A stretch of 58,206 bases of DNA from Hyphomicrobiales bacterium. GTDB taxonomy: Bacteria > Pseudomonadota > Alphaproteobacteria > Rhizobiales > Beijerinckiaceae. Every line of letters begins with the position of its first letter. Positions within the stretch are counted from its first letter, which is position 1. The DNA lies in NCBI GenBank assembly GCA_947454055.1, contig CANGIS010000015.1:1-58206 (forward strand). The letters are read 5' to 3'. Both the position numbers and the translations under genes were made by a program. The notes below the pieces were generated by a model. The model was given only the letters and a program-made list of their open reading frames with translations, was not told the origin of the DNA and did no database searches. Shown here piece by piece: positions 1-8,106 of this stretch.

Positions 1-220
1 AATAACGGCGGAACTGCTTTTCCGAAATGTTGCCGTAATAGCCCTTGACCTTCTGCTTGGCGCGCAACTGCGTGCCGAAGTCGGACATTTTGCCCTTGCG
101 GCGCTGTCCGTGCTGGCCTGGGCCGTATTCGCGGCGATTAACAGGGCTCTTAGGACGGCCCCAGATGTTCTGACCAAGACGACGGTCAATTTTATGTTTA
201 GCGGCAATACGCTTGCTCAT
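1..220 (-). CDS. rpsD: 30S ribosomal protein S4, N-terminal part (cut by window edge)
   Basis: The minus-strand reading from the ATG at 218-220 gives a basic N-terminus starting [16 protein letters not shown] and containing NIWGRPKSP and [11 protein letters not shown], which is the signature N-terminal region of ribosomal protein S4. S4 binds 16S rRNA early in small-subunit assembly and can act as a translational repressor. About 73 codons are present; the rest lies beyond the left edge. Upstream on the minus strand the sequence reads AGAGGAACAGCG before the ATG, a usable ribosome binding site (GAGGAA). No stop or frameshift is seen in the visible part. Confidence 0.93.
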   Translation of the reverse strand, partial: MSKRIAAKHKIDRRLGQNIWGRPKSPVNRREYGPGQHGQRRKGKMSDFGTQLRAKQKVKGYYGNISEKQFRRY

Positions 221-336
221 CGCTGTTCCTCTTCAAAAGCGAAGTTACGAGGAACGCGCCCTCCTACTGCTGGATTTCTCCAGCCGACAGGTCGGATTTG
301 CATGCAAAGCCAACCACGGGTGCGTCAAAACGCCAA

Positions 337-355
337 GCGGGCCCAAAGGACCCGC
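337..355 (-). terminator. Stem-loop downstream of murI
   Basis: GCGGGCCC (337-344) and GGACCCGC (348-355) form an 8-bp stem with one G-T pair and a 3-nt loop, placed about 40 bp after the murI stop in the direction of transcription. A short T-run (TTTT, 327-330 read on the minus strand) follows a few bases later, so this is a weak or partial intrinsic terminator separating murI from rpsD. Confidence 0.5.
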
Positions 356-394
356 CCAACGCATGACGCTTGTTACTGAAAGTGGGTCGAGAAG

Positions 395-1243
395 TCAAAC
401 GCCAAAGCCTTTGGCAGGCACGTTTGGACCATCGGGAAGGGAGGCGTTAAGAAAGCGGTCCAGACCATAAGTCGCAAAGGCCTTTTCAAGCGCCGCAGTC
501 CAGCCGGATTCTTGGGTAAGGAGGGCTATTCCGGCCTTCGACGGCGCAGTATCGGTCTTCGATTCGCCGAGCAATTGAACGACGCGCCGAGCAATGGCAG
601 GCGCCGGGTCGATCCATTGGACCGGCCAAGGGGCCACACGCTCGAAGACATCCATCAAAAGCGGATAATGGGTACAGGCCAGCACGATGCAATCGGTCCT
701 TCGCTCGCCCTTTGTTACAAAGGCGGGGGCGATTTCCTTCAAGATCGCGGCATCCTCGACGTGCTCGCCGCGCAAGACCGCCTCCGCGTGACCAGCAAGA
801 AGACGGGCGCTGACAAGGGTGACGTCGCAATCGCTGGCGTAGTCGCGAATAAGACCCGCGGTGTAATCGCGCTTGACCGTGCCTTGGGTGGCCAACACCG
901 TCACGAGTTTGCTTTTTGATTGCTCGGCGGCGGGCTTGATCGCCGGCACGGTGCCGATGATCGGGATGGCGAGCCTCGACCGTAATTCCGGTAAGACCAA
1001 GGTCGAAGCGGTGTGGCAGGCAACCACGATCAGGTCGGGCTTGAAGCGGTCGGCCATCGCCGTGATGACGGCGGTGACGCGATCAATCAATTGTTGTTCG
1101 GGCAAGTCACCATAGGGGAAACAGGCCGTGTCGCCGACATAGACATAATCGGCATCGGGACGCGCTTGGCGGATGGGGGCCAACACCGTCAGCCCGCCGA
1201 CGCCTGAGTCGAAGACGAGGATGGTCGGCCGTTTGCCGCTCAT
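395..1243 (-). CDS. murI: Glutamate racemase
   Basis: A 282-residue protein of the aspartate/glutamate racemase family, which makes D-glutamate for peptidoglycan in the cytoplasm. Visible motifs are the N-terminal FDSGVGGLTV loop (residues 11-20), VYVGDTACFPYG (35-45), the first catalytic cysteine in VVACHTAS (Cys76) and the second in LACTHYPLL (Cys190, with His192). The residue after Cys76 is normally Asn in this family (ACNTAS); here the codon is CAC, giving His77. Everything else, including length, is normal. The start ATG overlaps the stop of the upstream methyltransferase gene by 4 nt (ATGA), so the two are translationally coupled in a pdxA-trmJ-murI unit. Confidence 0.93.
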   Translation of the reverse strand: MSGKRPTILVFDSGVGGLTVLAPIRQARPDADYVYVGDTACFPYGDLPEQQLIDRVTAVITAMADRFKPDLIVVACHTASTLVLPELRSRLAIPIIGTVPAIKPAAEQSKSKLVTVLATQGTVKRDYTAGLIRDYASDCDVTLVSARLLAGHAEAVLRGEHVEDAAILKEIAPAFVTKGERRTDCIVLACTHYPLLMDVFERVAPWPVQWIDPAPAIARRVVQLLGESKTDTAPSKAGIALLTQESGWTAALEKAFATYGLDRFLNASLPDGPNVPAKGFGV

Positions 1244-2043
1244 GTTTCATCGTCCGGATCGGAATCAGCCTTTGCTTTCTCTGCGGCCTTGAGCTTTTGC
1301 TGTTTGGAATAGGGCACCCGGGGGCCTTCGACGAGGCGCACAACCATGCCGCGCAGCGTCCGCAAATCCTGCTCATCCATGCCGATGCGCATCAAAATGT
1401 TGCGCAAATTGAGGCTCATACGGTCTTTTTTGCTTGCGGGACGGAAGAACCCGCGTTCTTCGAGCTTTTCTTCCAAAAAATCGAAGAAATTCAAAACGGC
1501 TAAACGCTCCGCTGGCGGCCAACGGTTTTTCTGGCCGAAGGGGAGTTGCGGTTCAGCCACCGCCGTGCGGTAGGCGTAACCCATCAAAAGAACGGCCTGC
1601 GAGAGATTGAGCGAGGAAAAGCTCGGGTCAATCGGATAGGTGCAAATGGCATCGGCCAGCGCGATGTCCGTATTTTCCAGCCCCGTCCGTTCGCGGCCAA
1701 ACAGAACGCCGGTTTTTTCGCTGCTTGAAGCGCGCGCCTTCAGATTGATTGCGGCATCCGACGGGCCATGCACGGGCTTACCCTGTCCGCGTTCGCGCGC
1801 TGTGGTGGCATACACAAAATGAAGATCGGCGACTGCATCTTTGACGCTGTCATAAAGGGTAACGCCATCGAGCACGAAGTCGGCCCCAGCGGCGGCGGCA
1901 TAGGTCTTCTGGTTGAGCCAGTTTTCGCGCGGGTTGACGATCCGCATGTCGTGCAGGCCGAAATTGGCCATGGCGCGGGCCGTCATGCCGATGTTTTCGC
2001 CAAGTTGAGGTTCGACCAGAATGATGATGGGACCGTTGCTCAT
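1240..2043 (-). CDS. trmJ: TrmJ/TrmH-family RNA 2'-O-methyltransferase
   Basis: A 267-residue SpoU-family (SPOUT fold) methyltransferase. The N-terminus IIILVEPQLGENIGMTARAM is the family's substrate-binding motif 1, GVLFGRERTGLENTDI (about 111-127) is motif 2 with the knotted SAM site, and YPIDPSFSSLNLSQAV (about 135-150) is motif 3. The C-terminal helical extension and this motif pattern match TrmJ, which methylates the 2'-OH of nucleotide 32 in tRNAs. The exact RNA target is inferred from family. The gene overlaps both pdxA upstream and murI downstream by 4 nt (ATGA each). Confidence 0.8.
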   Translation of the reverse strand: MSNGPIIILVEPQLGENIGMTARAMANFGLHDMRIVNPRENWLNQKTYAAAAGADFVLDGVTLYDSVKDAVADLHFVYATTARERGQGKPVHGPSDAAINLKARASSSEKTGVLFGRERTGLENTDIALADAICTYPIDPSFSSLNLSQAVLLMGYAYRTAVAEPQLPFGQKNRWPPAERLAVLNFFDFLEEKLEERGFFRPASKKDRMSLNLRNILMRIGMDEQDLRTLRGMVVRLVEGPRVPYSKQQKLKAAEKAKADSDPDDET

Positions 2044-3020
2044 GCCGTAGCGACCTTTTGCAAGAGACGCGCTTGTTCAAAGGCGTAGGCGAGGGAGGAT
2101 GCATCGGCCGTGCCCTGGCCCGCAATATCGAAAGCGGTTCCGTGATCGACACTGGTGCGGATAAAGGGCAGGCCAATCGTTACGTTCACGCCTTGCTCGA
2201 TGCCCATATATTTCACGGGAATAAGCCCCTGGTCATGATATTGCGCAACAACGATATCGAACTCGCCGCGGCGCGCGCGCATGAAGATCGTATCGCCGGC
2301 AAAGGGGCCTGAAACCTTCATGCCTTGGTTCAAAGCCTCTTTGATGGCCGGAATGATTTCGGCCTCTTCTTCATGGCCGAACAACCCACCTTCGCCGGCA
2401 TGGGGGTTGAGGCCCGCAACCGCGATGCGCGGCTCGGCGATGCCATAGGCGCGGCAGGCGGCGTGGGCGAGCGCGATGGTTTTCAAGACGCGGGCTTTTG
2501 TGATCAGATCGGGCACGCTTTTTAGCGAAACATGAATGGTGACGAGAATAACGCGCAACTCGTTATTGGCCAGCATCATGGCGAAATCCGAGGTGCCGGA
2601 CCGATCGGCCAGAATTTCGGTGTGGCCGGGGTAGGGGATACCCGCGGCCTTGAGCGCCTCTTTGTGGATGGGGGCCGTCACAATCCCAGCAATCTGGCCC
2701 GCAAGCGCCAAATCGATGGCAGTGGTGATGTAGTCATAGGCCGCCTGACCCGCGCGTGCATCAATCCGGCCAAGCGGCAAATCGGCAGGCAGGTTCGACC
2801 GTGCCAACACGTTCAGAACGCCGGACCGGTAGCGCGCCTCGGCGGGCGATTGAATGATTTCGAGCCGCACAGGAAGCGATTGCGCTTTGATCGCACGCTC
2901 GAGACAGCCCGCATCGCCAATGACGATCGCAGGCGCGCTGACGCCCGAGGCAAAAAACTTGGCGACAATTTCGGGACCGATACCGGCCGGGTCGCCCATG
3001 GTGATGGCAAGCGGTTGCAT
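2040..3020 (-). CDS. pdxA: 4-hydroxythreonine-4-phosphate dehydrogenase
   Basis: PdxA oxidises 4-phosphohydroxy-L-threonine in the DXP-dependent vitamin B6 pathway. The protein (326 residues from the chosen start) begins MQPLAITMGDPAGIGPE, the family hallmark, and carries VTAPIHKEALKAAGIPYPGHTE with a metal-ligand histidine, and VAQYHDQGLIPVKYMG with further ligands. The open frame reaches up to 3110, but that extension would overlap the upstream transporter gene and lacks family similarity, so the ATG at 3018-3020 is taken. The stop overlaps the next gene's ATG by 4 nt. In many proteobacteria pdxA sits beside surA and ksgA; here it is paired with an RNA methyltransferase and murI. Confidence 0.94.
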   Translation of the reverse strand: MQPLAITMGDPAGIGPEIVAKFFASGVSAPAIVIGDAGCLERAIKAQSLPVRLEIIQSPAEARYRSGVLNVLARSNLPADLPLGRIDARAGQAAYDYITTAIDLALAGQIAGIVTAPIHKEALKAAGIPYPGHTEILADRSGTSDFAMMLANNELRVILVTIHVSLKSVPDLITKARVLKTIALAHAACRAYGIAEPRIAVAGLNPHAGEGGLFGHEEEAEIIPAIKEALNQGMKVSGPFAGDTIFMRARRGEFDIVVAQYHDQGLIPVKYMGIEQGVNVTIGLPFIRTSVDHGTAFDIAGQGTADASSLAYAFEQARLLQKVATA

Positions 3021-3078
3021 GAAAAACCCGTAGCGAAAGAGTGTGGTGTCGGCAATCCCGAACCGATGCTGTGTGGGG

Positions 3079-3999
3079 TTAAGCCAGTGCTTCGGCGGAT
3101 TTGCGGGCACGTTCGGCGCGGGAATTGAGCCAAAGCGCTGAAAGAACCAAGGCGCCGCTCACGATCAGGCGTGCATCGATCGGCTCGCCGAACAAATAAT
3201 GCCCGAGCAGCACCGAGCTCATCGTCGAGAGGTTGACCGCTTGAACGGTCGATACCGGCCCGAAATTGCGGACCAGATTGAAGAAGGTGATGCGCTCGAC
3301 AACCCAGAGCAGTGTAACGGCGACCAGCGCGATAAAGGCCATTTGCGGAATCTCGACGGCCGCCTCGCCCTCGAAAAACAGCAGGAAAGGCAAGACCAGA
3401 ACGCCGCTCGAAATACTCTCGGCAATGCTGACGGCGCCTGTTTCAGCCCCTTTTGGCCAAAAATGCGAGGCAAAAATGTGGTAGAGGGCGTAGCACAGCG
3501 GCAGGGCAAAACAGGCCAGCGTATAAATATCAACAACCGGGATCAGATCGGCTCCAGTGGCGGCATCCGGATTGACAAGCAGCAAGGCGCTGCCGGCAAA
3601 GCCGCTGATAATTGCTAGAGCCCGCGATACCCCCATGCGCTCAACGCCGATGATCAGGGCGATGCCATAGCCGAAAAGCGGCGTTGTGGATGTGATGATC
3701 GAATAGGTGGCCACCGGAACGTGGCCGATGAGCACCAGACTTAGCCCAAAGGGTAGGTTCAGCAAAATGGCGCAACCGGTGCCGAACAACCACAACCGCC
3801 AACTGGCCAGTTCGACCTTGCCTAGTGAGCGCCAGACGATGAACAGGCCCAAGCCGACGCCAAAGCCAGAAAACGTGATCGTCATAAAGGGCGAGACGTG
3901 CATCATCGCCAGATATTTGGTGACAATGGGCGAAAGGCCCCAAAACACGCCGAGCCCCAAAAGGTTCGGAATGAGGCCAACGCGCGACAACGCGCTCAC
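3079..3999 (-). CDS. EamA/DMT-family transporter
   Basis: A 306-residue integral membrane protein with about ten hydrophobic segments arranged as two EamA halves, typical of the drug/metabolite transporter superfamily. The substrate cannot be told from the sequence. Translation most likely begins at a GTG (3997-3999): a strong GGGAGG Shine-Dalgarno lies 5 nt upstream, and the protein then starts MSALSRVGLIPNLLGLG, running directly into the first membrane segment. The gene ends 58 bp before the chosen pdxA start, so the two may be cotranscribed. Confidence 0.85.
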   Translation of the reverse strand: MSALSRVGLIPNLLGLGVFWGLSPIVTKYLAMMHVSPFMTITFSGFGVGLGLFIVWRSLGKVELASWRLWLFGTGCAILLNLPFGLSLVLIGHVPVATYSIITSTTPLFGYGIALIIGVERMGVSRALAIISGFAGSALLLVNPDAATGADLIPVVDIYTLACFALPLCYALYHIFASHFWPKGAETGAVSIAESISSGVLVLPFLLFFEGEAAVEIPQMAFIALVAVTLLWVVERITFFNLVRNFGPVSTVQAVNLSTMSSVLLGHYLFGEPIDARLIVSGALVLSALWLNSRAERARKSAEALA

Positions 4000-4031
4000 A
4001 AACGCCTCCCAGCGCTAATCAACATAATGGG

Positions 4032-4766
4032 TCAGACTTTCTTCTTAGCCGCGCGCCGAGAGAGCATGTTCAAGCCCTCAACGGCCGCAGAAAACGCCAT
4101 AGCCGTGTAGACATAGCCTTTCGGCACGTGAACACCAAATCCTTCGGCGATCAGCGTCATACCGATCATGATGAGGAACCCAAGCGCGAGCATCACGATG
4201 GTTGGATGCTGGCGGATGAAGCGCGAGAGCGGTTCGGCGGCAAACAGCATGGTGAGAACGGCAACGATCACCGCGACAACCATGATCGGCAAATGCGGCG
4301 TCATGCCGACGGCAGTGACGATGCTGTCGACCGAGAAGACGAGATCCAGCAGCAAGATCTGACCAACAGCCGCCGATAGCCCGCGCATGGTGGGCGCATC
4401 AAAAATGTCGGGCTCGTGCTTTTTGTCGACCGCGTGGTGAATTTCCTTGGTGGCTTTCCAGACGAGAAACAATCCGCCGGCAATCAGAATCAGATCGCGC
4501 CACGAGAAACTTTGGCCAAAGACCGAGACCACCGGTTCAATGAGATGGACAATAAACGCCAGCGTTCCAAGCAGGGCCAGCCGCAAGATCAGGGCCAGTG
4601 AAATCCCGATCCGGCGGGCTTTTTTCTGCTGCGCCCCCGGCAATTTATTGGTCAGGATCGAGATGAAGACGAGATTGTCGATACCGAGCACAATTTCCAT
4701 GGCAATGAGGGCCGCCAGCGCGACCCATGCGGCCGGATCAATCAGGAGAGCTAAAAGATAATCCAT
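4032..4766 (-). CDS. TerC-family integral membrane protein
   Basis: A 244-residue membrane protein of the TerC family. The segment [16 protein letters not shown] (about 23-38) with acidic residues inside the first helices and [16 protein letters not shown] in the second half are the two conserved TerC repeats. It has about seven hydrophobic segments and a basic C-terminus. Family members are linked to tellurite resistance and, more recently, to Mn2+ export and metal loading of secreted proteins; which applies here is not visible. It stands between an EamA transporter gene and a small unknown gene, all on the minus strand. Confidence 0.88.
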   Translation of the reverse strand: MDYLLALLIDPAAWVALAALIAMEIVLGIDNLVFISILTNKLPGAQQKKARRIGISLALILRLALLGTLAFIVHLIEPVVSVFGQSFSWRDLILIAGGLFLVWKATKEIHHAVDKKHEPDIFDAPTMRGLSAAVGQILLLDLVFSVDSIVTAVGMTPHLPIMVVAVIVAVLTMLFAAEPLSRFIRQHPTIVMLALGFLIMIGMTLIAEGFGVHVPKGYVYTAMAFSAAVEGLNMLSRRAAKKKV

Positions 4767-4854
4767 TGTGTCCCATCACGAGGCATCGGTTCACGTCAGG
4801 CCGACATAGTAGGTGATAATGGCCAGCGACGATAGGACTTCATCGTGTATAGGA

Positions 4855-5148
4855 TCAGACGTCAAAGACGCGGACGCGGCGGCGGGCACTGCGCTCAACA
4901 ACCACCGCAGGGCGCGTGCCGCCGCGCGAGATGGTAGCGACCCGCTCCGTCATTTTGCGTTGGGCCACCGATCGCATCACTTCTTTTTTCACGTCCTCGA
5001 CCGGCATGCCCATCAAGGCAGCGGCGATTTCGGCTTGGGCCGCAGGATCATCGGAAATATCACGGGCGGCCTCGATGGCTTCTTTCAGCTCGGGCGCAGC
5101 CTCTTTCACCTTGCGGTAGCCATATTTGGTTTTCCACACGCCGCTCAT
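4855..5148 (-). CDS. Small conserved-looking hypothetical protein
   Basis: A 97-residue, soluble-looking protein beginning MSGVWKTKYGYRKVKEAAP and containing DDPAAQAEIAAALMGMP followed by a basic, arginine-rich C-terminus (RSARRRVRVFDV). The ATG at 5146-5148 is chosen because GGGAG lies 8 nt upstream; an in-frame ATG at 5152-5154 is too close to that site. I do not recognise a named family, though short proteins with a similar MSGVWKT start seem familiar from alphaproteobacterial genomes. A palindrome and a possible promoter lie just upstream (5183-5204). No transmembrane segment, metal motif or signal peptide is seen. Confidence 0.65.
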   Translation of the reverse strand: MSGVWKTKYGYRKVKEAAPELKEAIEAARDISDDPAAQAEIAAALMGMPVEDVKKEVMRSVAQRKMTERVATISRGGTRPAVVVERSARRRVRVFDV

Positions 5149-5182
5149 CGCCATCGCTCCCGTTAAACTGTTATCTTTATGA

Positions 5183-5204
5183 GTGTAACACAATTATGTT
5201 GCAC
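5183..5204 (-). promoter_or_regulatory. Candidate operator/promoter upstream of the 97-aa gene
   Basis: GTGTAACA (5183-5190) and TGTTGCAC (5197-5204) form an inverted repeat (7 of 8 positions) with a 6-bp spacer. On the minus strand the same stretch offers TTGCAG, 16 bp, TACACT as a possible -35/-10 pair ending about 35 bp before the start codon at 5148. A repressor site overlapping a promoter would look like this; the regulator is unknown. Confidence 0.4.
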
Positions 5205-5240
5205 TGCAATATAATCCGGTATTGTTCGCTACCGTTTCGG

Positions 5241-6392
5241 TCATCTAGGCGAAGTTGACGGGTAGGCCAGGCCGTCAATCCAGACGCCTTTAACGGTTAA
5301 ATCATCGCCCAGATGAACGACACTTGAAGAGTAGCCGGGTGCGAGGCGGCCATAATGGTGATCAAGGCGTAGCATTCGGGCCGGTGTGAGGGTCGCCATC
5401 CGCAACGCCAGTGCGACGTCGATACCGATCTCCCGCACGAGATAGCGAACGGCGTCGAGCATGGTCAGGGTGGAGCCCGCCAGGGTGCCGTCGGGCAAGG
5501 TCAGCTTGGTGCCCATTCGGGAAGCCGTCCGGCCTTGCAGTTCAAAATGGGCGGGACCGCCGGCCGCCGGCGGCATGGCATCGGAAACCAACGCAATCCC
5601 GTCCGGCCCTTTGGCAGCAAGGGCAACGCGGATCGCCGTCGGGCTGACGTGATGGCCATCCGCGATCAGTCCCGCGATCACGCGCGGATCGGCCAGAGCC
5701 GCGCCGACCATTCCCGCCGATCGCTGGTTTAACGGGCTCATGGCATTATAAAGATGGGTGATGGCGGAGGCTCCCGCCTCGATGGCTGCAAAAGTTTCAT
5801 CATCACGCGCGTCCGAATGGCCGAGACTGACCACAATTCCGGCGGCCGTCAGATATGCAATCAGGGTGGGCGGGACGCTATTTGGCGCGAGAGTGACGAA
5901 CAAAACGCCGGCTTTGCCTTTGATCAATGCGTCGGCATCGGCCTTGGTCAACGGGCGGATAAGCTGGGGAGGATGGGCGCCTGCGCGCTTCGGATCGATA
6001 AAGGGGCCTTCGATGTGCAAGCCCAGATAACCGGGCACGAAACCCAAGGCCATTTTTCCGGCGGCCAAGGTTTCGGACAGGAGTGCGGGGGCATCGGTAA
6101 TCAAAGTCGGCAGCGCATGGGTAGTGCCAAAGCGGCGATGCGCTTCGAGAATGGTGCTGATGCCTTTTACCGTTGGCGTTTCGTTCAACAAAACGCCACC
6201 GCCGCCATTGATTTGCACGTCGATCAATCCGGGCGAAAGCAGGCCGCCGCCGAGATCGTGTTGAATTCCAGCGCGGGGCCGGTCAGCGACAGGCACGAGG
6301 CCAACGATAACGGGGCCATCGGTGATCAGTGCATGGTCGGCGATAAAGCTTTTTCCGTCAAAGATCTGCGCTCCGAAAAAGATCTGTTTCAT
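5241..6392 (-). CDS. nagA: N-acetylglucosamine-6-phosphate deacetylase
   Basis: A 383-residue amidohydrolase that removes acetate from GlcNAc-6-phosphate, feeding amino-sugar salvage. It shows GGLLSPGLIDVQINGGGGV, the metal-ligand glutamate in LHIEGPFIDPKRAGAH, the histidine of VSLGHSDA, THLYNAMSPLNQR with the second histidine, and the catalytic aspartate in ALVSDAMPPAAGG. The reading frame is open much further upstream, but the ATG at 6390-6392 begins MKQIFFGAQIFDGKSF, fits the family start, and overlaps the stop of the kinase gene by 4 nt. It is therefore translationally coupled to the GlcNAc kinase, which would supply its substrate. Confidence 0.92.
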   Translation of the reverse strand: MKQIFFGAQIFDGKSFIADHALITDGPVIVGLVPVADRPRAGIQHDLGGGLLSPGLIDVQINGGGGVLLNETPTVKGISTILEAHRRFGTTHALPTLITDAPALLSETLAAGKMALGFVPGYLGLHIEGPFIDPKRAGAHPPQLIRPLTKADADALIKGKAGVLFVTLAPNSVPPTLIAYLTAAGIVVSLGHSDARDDETFAAIEAGASAITHLYNAMSPLNQRSAGMVGAALADPRVIAGLIADGHHVSPTAIRVALAAKGPDGIALVSDAMPPAAGGPAHFELQGRTASRMGTKLTLPDGTLAGSTLTMLDAVRYLVREIGIDVALALRMATLTPARMLRLDHHYGRLAPGYSSSVVHLGDDLTVKGVWIDGLAYPSTSPR

Positions 6393-7282
6393 GGCATTTT
6401 TCCGCCTGCCATCAGGATGGCGCCATCGGCGGCGTCGCGAATGGCCGGAACAAAGAGAGGAAGGTCGGCGCTGTCGTGGTGTTCGAGCGCGAGCCAGGGG
6501 CGCAAAGGTTCGGCAAGCCCGCCGACAAGCGCTACCCGGGTGATACCCAACCGGAGAAGCGCTGCTCTCAGCGCCAAAATAGCATGGGCTGCCTGTTTGA
6601 TGATCGGCAGCGCGATGGCATCTCCCTTGGTCGCATGGTCGAAGACCATCGGGGCCAGCGCGCCATAATCGGAGGGACGGGCCGTTTTGGCCCATCGGGT
6701 GACGGCGATCGGATCAGAATCGAATTTTTTCATCATGTGAGCGGTCATTTTGGTGGACGCGATCAATCCATCGGCGGCCTGGATGGATTGCCGAAGGGCT
6801 TCCCAGCCGATGCGGGCTGCTGAACCTTCGTCGCTGATGGCAAAGCCGCGCCCGCCCAAGCCTGTCATCGTGCCGTTCATCCTTGCGAAGCCCGCTGAAC
6901 CGGTGCCGGCAATCACCAAGCCGCCATCGGCTCCGTTGTGGGCACCGAGGCAGGCGGCAGCGGCATCGCTTTCGGCTACGACATGGCCGAAGCCCTGAAA
7001 GCTGGTTCGTATGGCTTCGCCATCCGCCAGCGAGACGATGCCGGCAAGGCCTAAGCCCAGTGCAGTTGATTTTTGCTGATCAACGCCCAGTCCGGCGGAA
7101 TAGAACGCATGGTTGAGGGTGTCGACGATGGTCTCCAGAGCACCGGCCGGATCGGCATGGACATTGGCGCTGCCGCCCTCGGCAAAGGCGAGTTCCTTAC
7201 CCTCGATGGTCCGAAGTCTGACGCGGCATCGGGTGCCGCCGCCATCGACGCCTGCAACATACAGGCACGAAGGAGCCGTCAT
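6389..7282 (-). CDS. BadF/BadG-type N-acetylglucosamine kinase
   Basis: A 297-residue kinase of the BadF/BadG/BcrA/BcrD ATPase family (actin-like ASKHA fold). The phosphate-1 loop is GVDGGGTRCRVRL (about 11-23), a second glycine-rich loop is VIAGTGSAGFARMNG with GGRGFAISDEGSAARIG, and VALVGGLAEPLRPWL is the adenosine motif. Bacterial members phosphorylate GlcNAc or related amino sugars, and the 4-nt overlap with nagA downstream supports GlcNAc as substrate. Unusually, its own start also overlaps the stop of the Anbu protease gene upstream by 4 nt (ATGA, 7279-7282), tying sugar salvage to the Anbu cluster. Confidence 0.85.
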   Translation of the reverse strand: MTAPSCLYVAGVDGGGTRCRVRLRTIEGKELAFAEGGSANVHADPAGALETIVDTLNHAFYSAGLGVDQQKSTALGLGLAGIVSLADGEAIRTSFQGFGHVVAESDAAAACLGAHNGADGGLVIAGTGSAGFARMNGTMTGLGGRGFAISDEGSAARIGWEALRQSIQAADGLIASTKMTAHMMKKFDSDPIAVTRWAKTARPSDYGALAPMVFDHATKGDAIALPIIKQAAHAILALRAALLRLGITRVALVGGLAEPLRPWLALEHHDSADLPLFVPAIRDAADGAILMAGGKMP

Positions 7283-8073
7283 TTTGCTACCGGAAGATCA
7301 AGCGCCAACACCCGTTGGGTATCGTCCACACTGACCGACGGGTCACGATAATTGTCGATGTTCTTGAAAGCATCGCGAAGCGCGCCCGACCAGCCCTTCG
7401 ATAACATCTCGAAATAGGGGTCACTGGCGCCGATGCGGCGCTGATAGGTTACTTCGAGTGAATCGCGCTCATACATCAACAAATCAATCGGCATACCGAC
7501 CGAAAGATTGGAGCGCAGCGTCGAATCAAATGAAATCAGAATCACCTTGGTGCCTTCACCCATGGTCATGTCCGGACGGGCGACGCGGTCGAGTATCGGC
7601 TTGCCGTATTTATGCTCGCCGATCTGGAAGAAGGGCGTGTCCTTGGTGGCTTCGATGAAATTGCCTTCGGCATAAATCTGGAACATGCGCGGCGGCTCGC
7701 CATGAATTTGGCCGCCCAGAATAAAGGAGGCGGCAAAGACGCCATTGTTGAATTCCAGCGCCGGTCCATCGACGCGGCGAACTTCCCGCACCGCTTCCCC
7801 AATCAGACGGGCGGCCTGAAACATGGTCTGGACATTCAGAAGCGAGGCCTCGCCATTTTCGGCATTGGCGTCGATTTGCTCGTTCAAAAGCGATATAACG
7901 GCCTGCGTGACCGCCAGATTGCCGGCCGAGAGCAATACAATGACACGGTCGCCCTTGCGTTCCCAAACGTGCATTTTGCGAAACACGGCAATGTTGTCGA
8001 AGCCCGCATTGGTACGGGTATCGGACGCAAAGACGATGCCGTTATCGAGACGCAAACCTACGCAATAAGTCAT
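7279..8073 (-). CDS. Anbu, proteasome-type peptidase
   Basis: A 264-residue Ntn-hydrolase related to HslV and proteasome beta subunits. From the ATG at 8071-8073 the protein is MTYCVGLRLDNG; removal of Met exposes Thr1, and Asp17 (SDTRTNAG) and Lys32 follow at the usual proteasomal active-site distances. The start matters: an ATG two codons earlier has its GGA directly against it, whereas for this ATG the GGAA lies about 7 nt upstream. The length and the conserved neighbours (transglutaminase-like, alpha-E and ATP-grasp genes) mark it as Anbu rather than HslV. Anbu forms ring or helical assemblies in other bacteria; its natural substrate is not established. Confidence 0.9.
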   Translation of the reverse strand: MTYCVGLRLDNGIVFASDTRTNAGFDNIAVFRKMHVWERKGDRVIVLLSAGNLAVTQAVISLLNEQIDANAENGEASLLNVQTMFQAARLIGEAVREVRRVDGPALEFNNGVFAASFILGGQIHGEPPRMFQIYAEGNFIEATKDTPFFQIGEHKYGKPILDRVARPDMTMGEGTKVILISFDSTLRSNLSVGMPIDLLMYERDSLEVTYQRRIGASDPYFEMLSKGWSGALRDAFKNIDNYRDPSVSVDDTQRVLALDLPVAK

Positions 8074-8106
8074 GTTCATTTCCGCTTTGTGAGTGCGGCT
8101 ATCTTC

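Noticed and set aside
2040-3110. Longer pdxA start at 3110
   Set aside because: It would overlap the transporter gene by 32 bp and adds 30 residues unlike PdxA; the ATG at 3020 gives the standard MGDPAGIGPE N-terminus.
5754-6668. A 304-codon plus-strand open frame opposite nagA and the kinase gene
   Set aside because: It is antisense to two genes with clear family motifs, shows no recognisable domain and has no convincing ribosome binding site; it reflects codon bias of the real genes.
6393-6695. N-terminal extension of nagA by 101 codons
   Set aside because: The extension lies wholly within the kinase gene in another frame, is unlike NagA, and the ATG at 6392 overlaps the kinase stop as ATGA.
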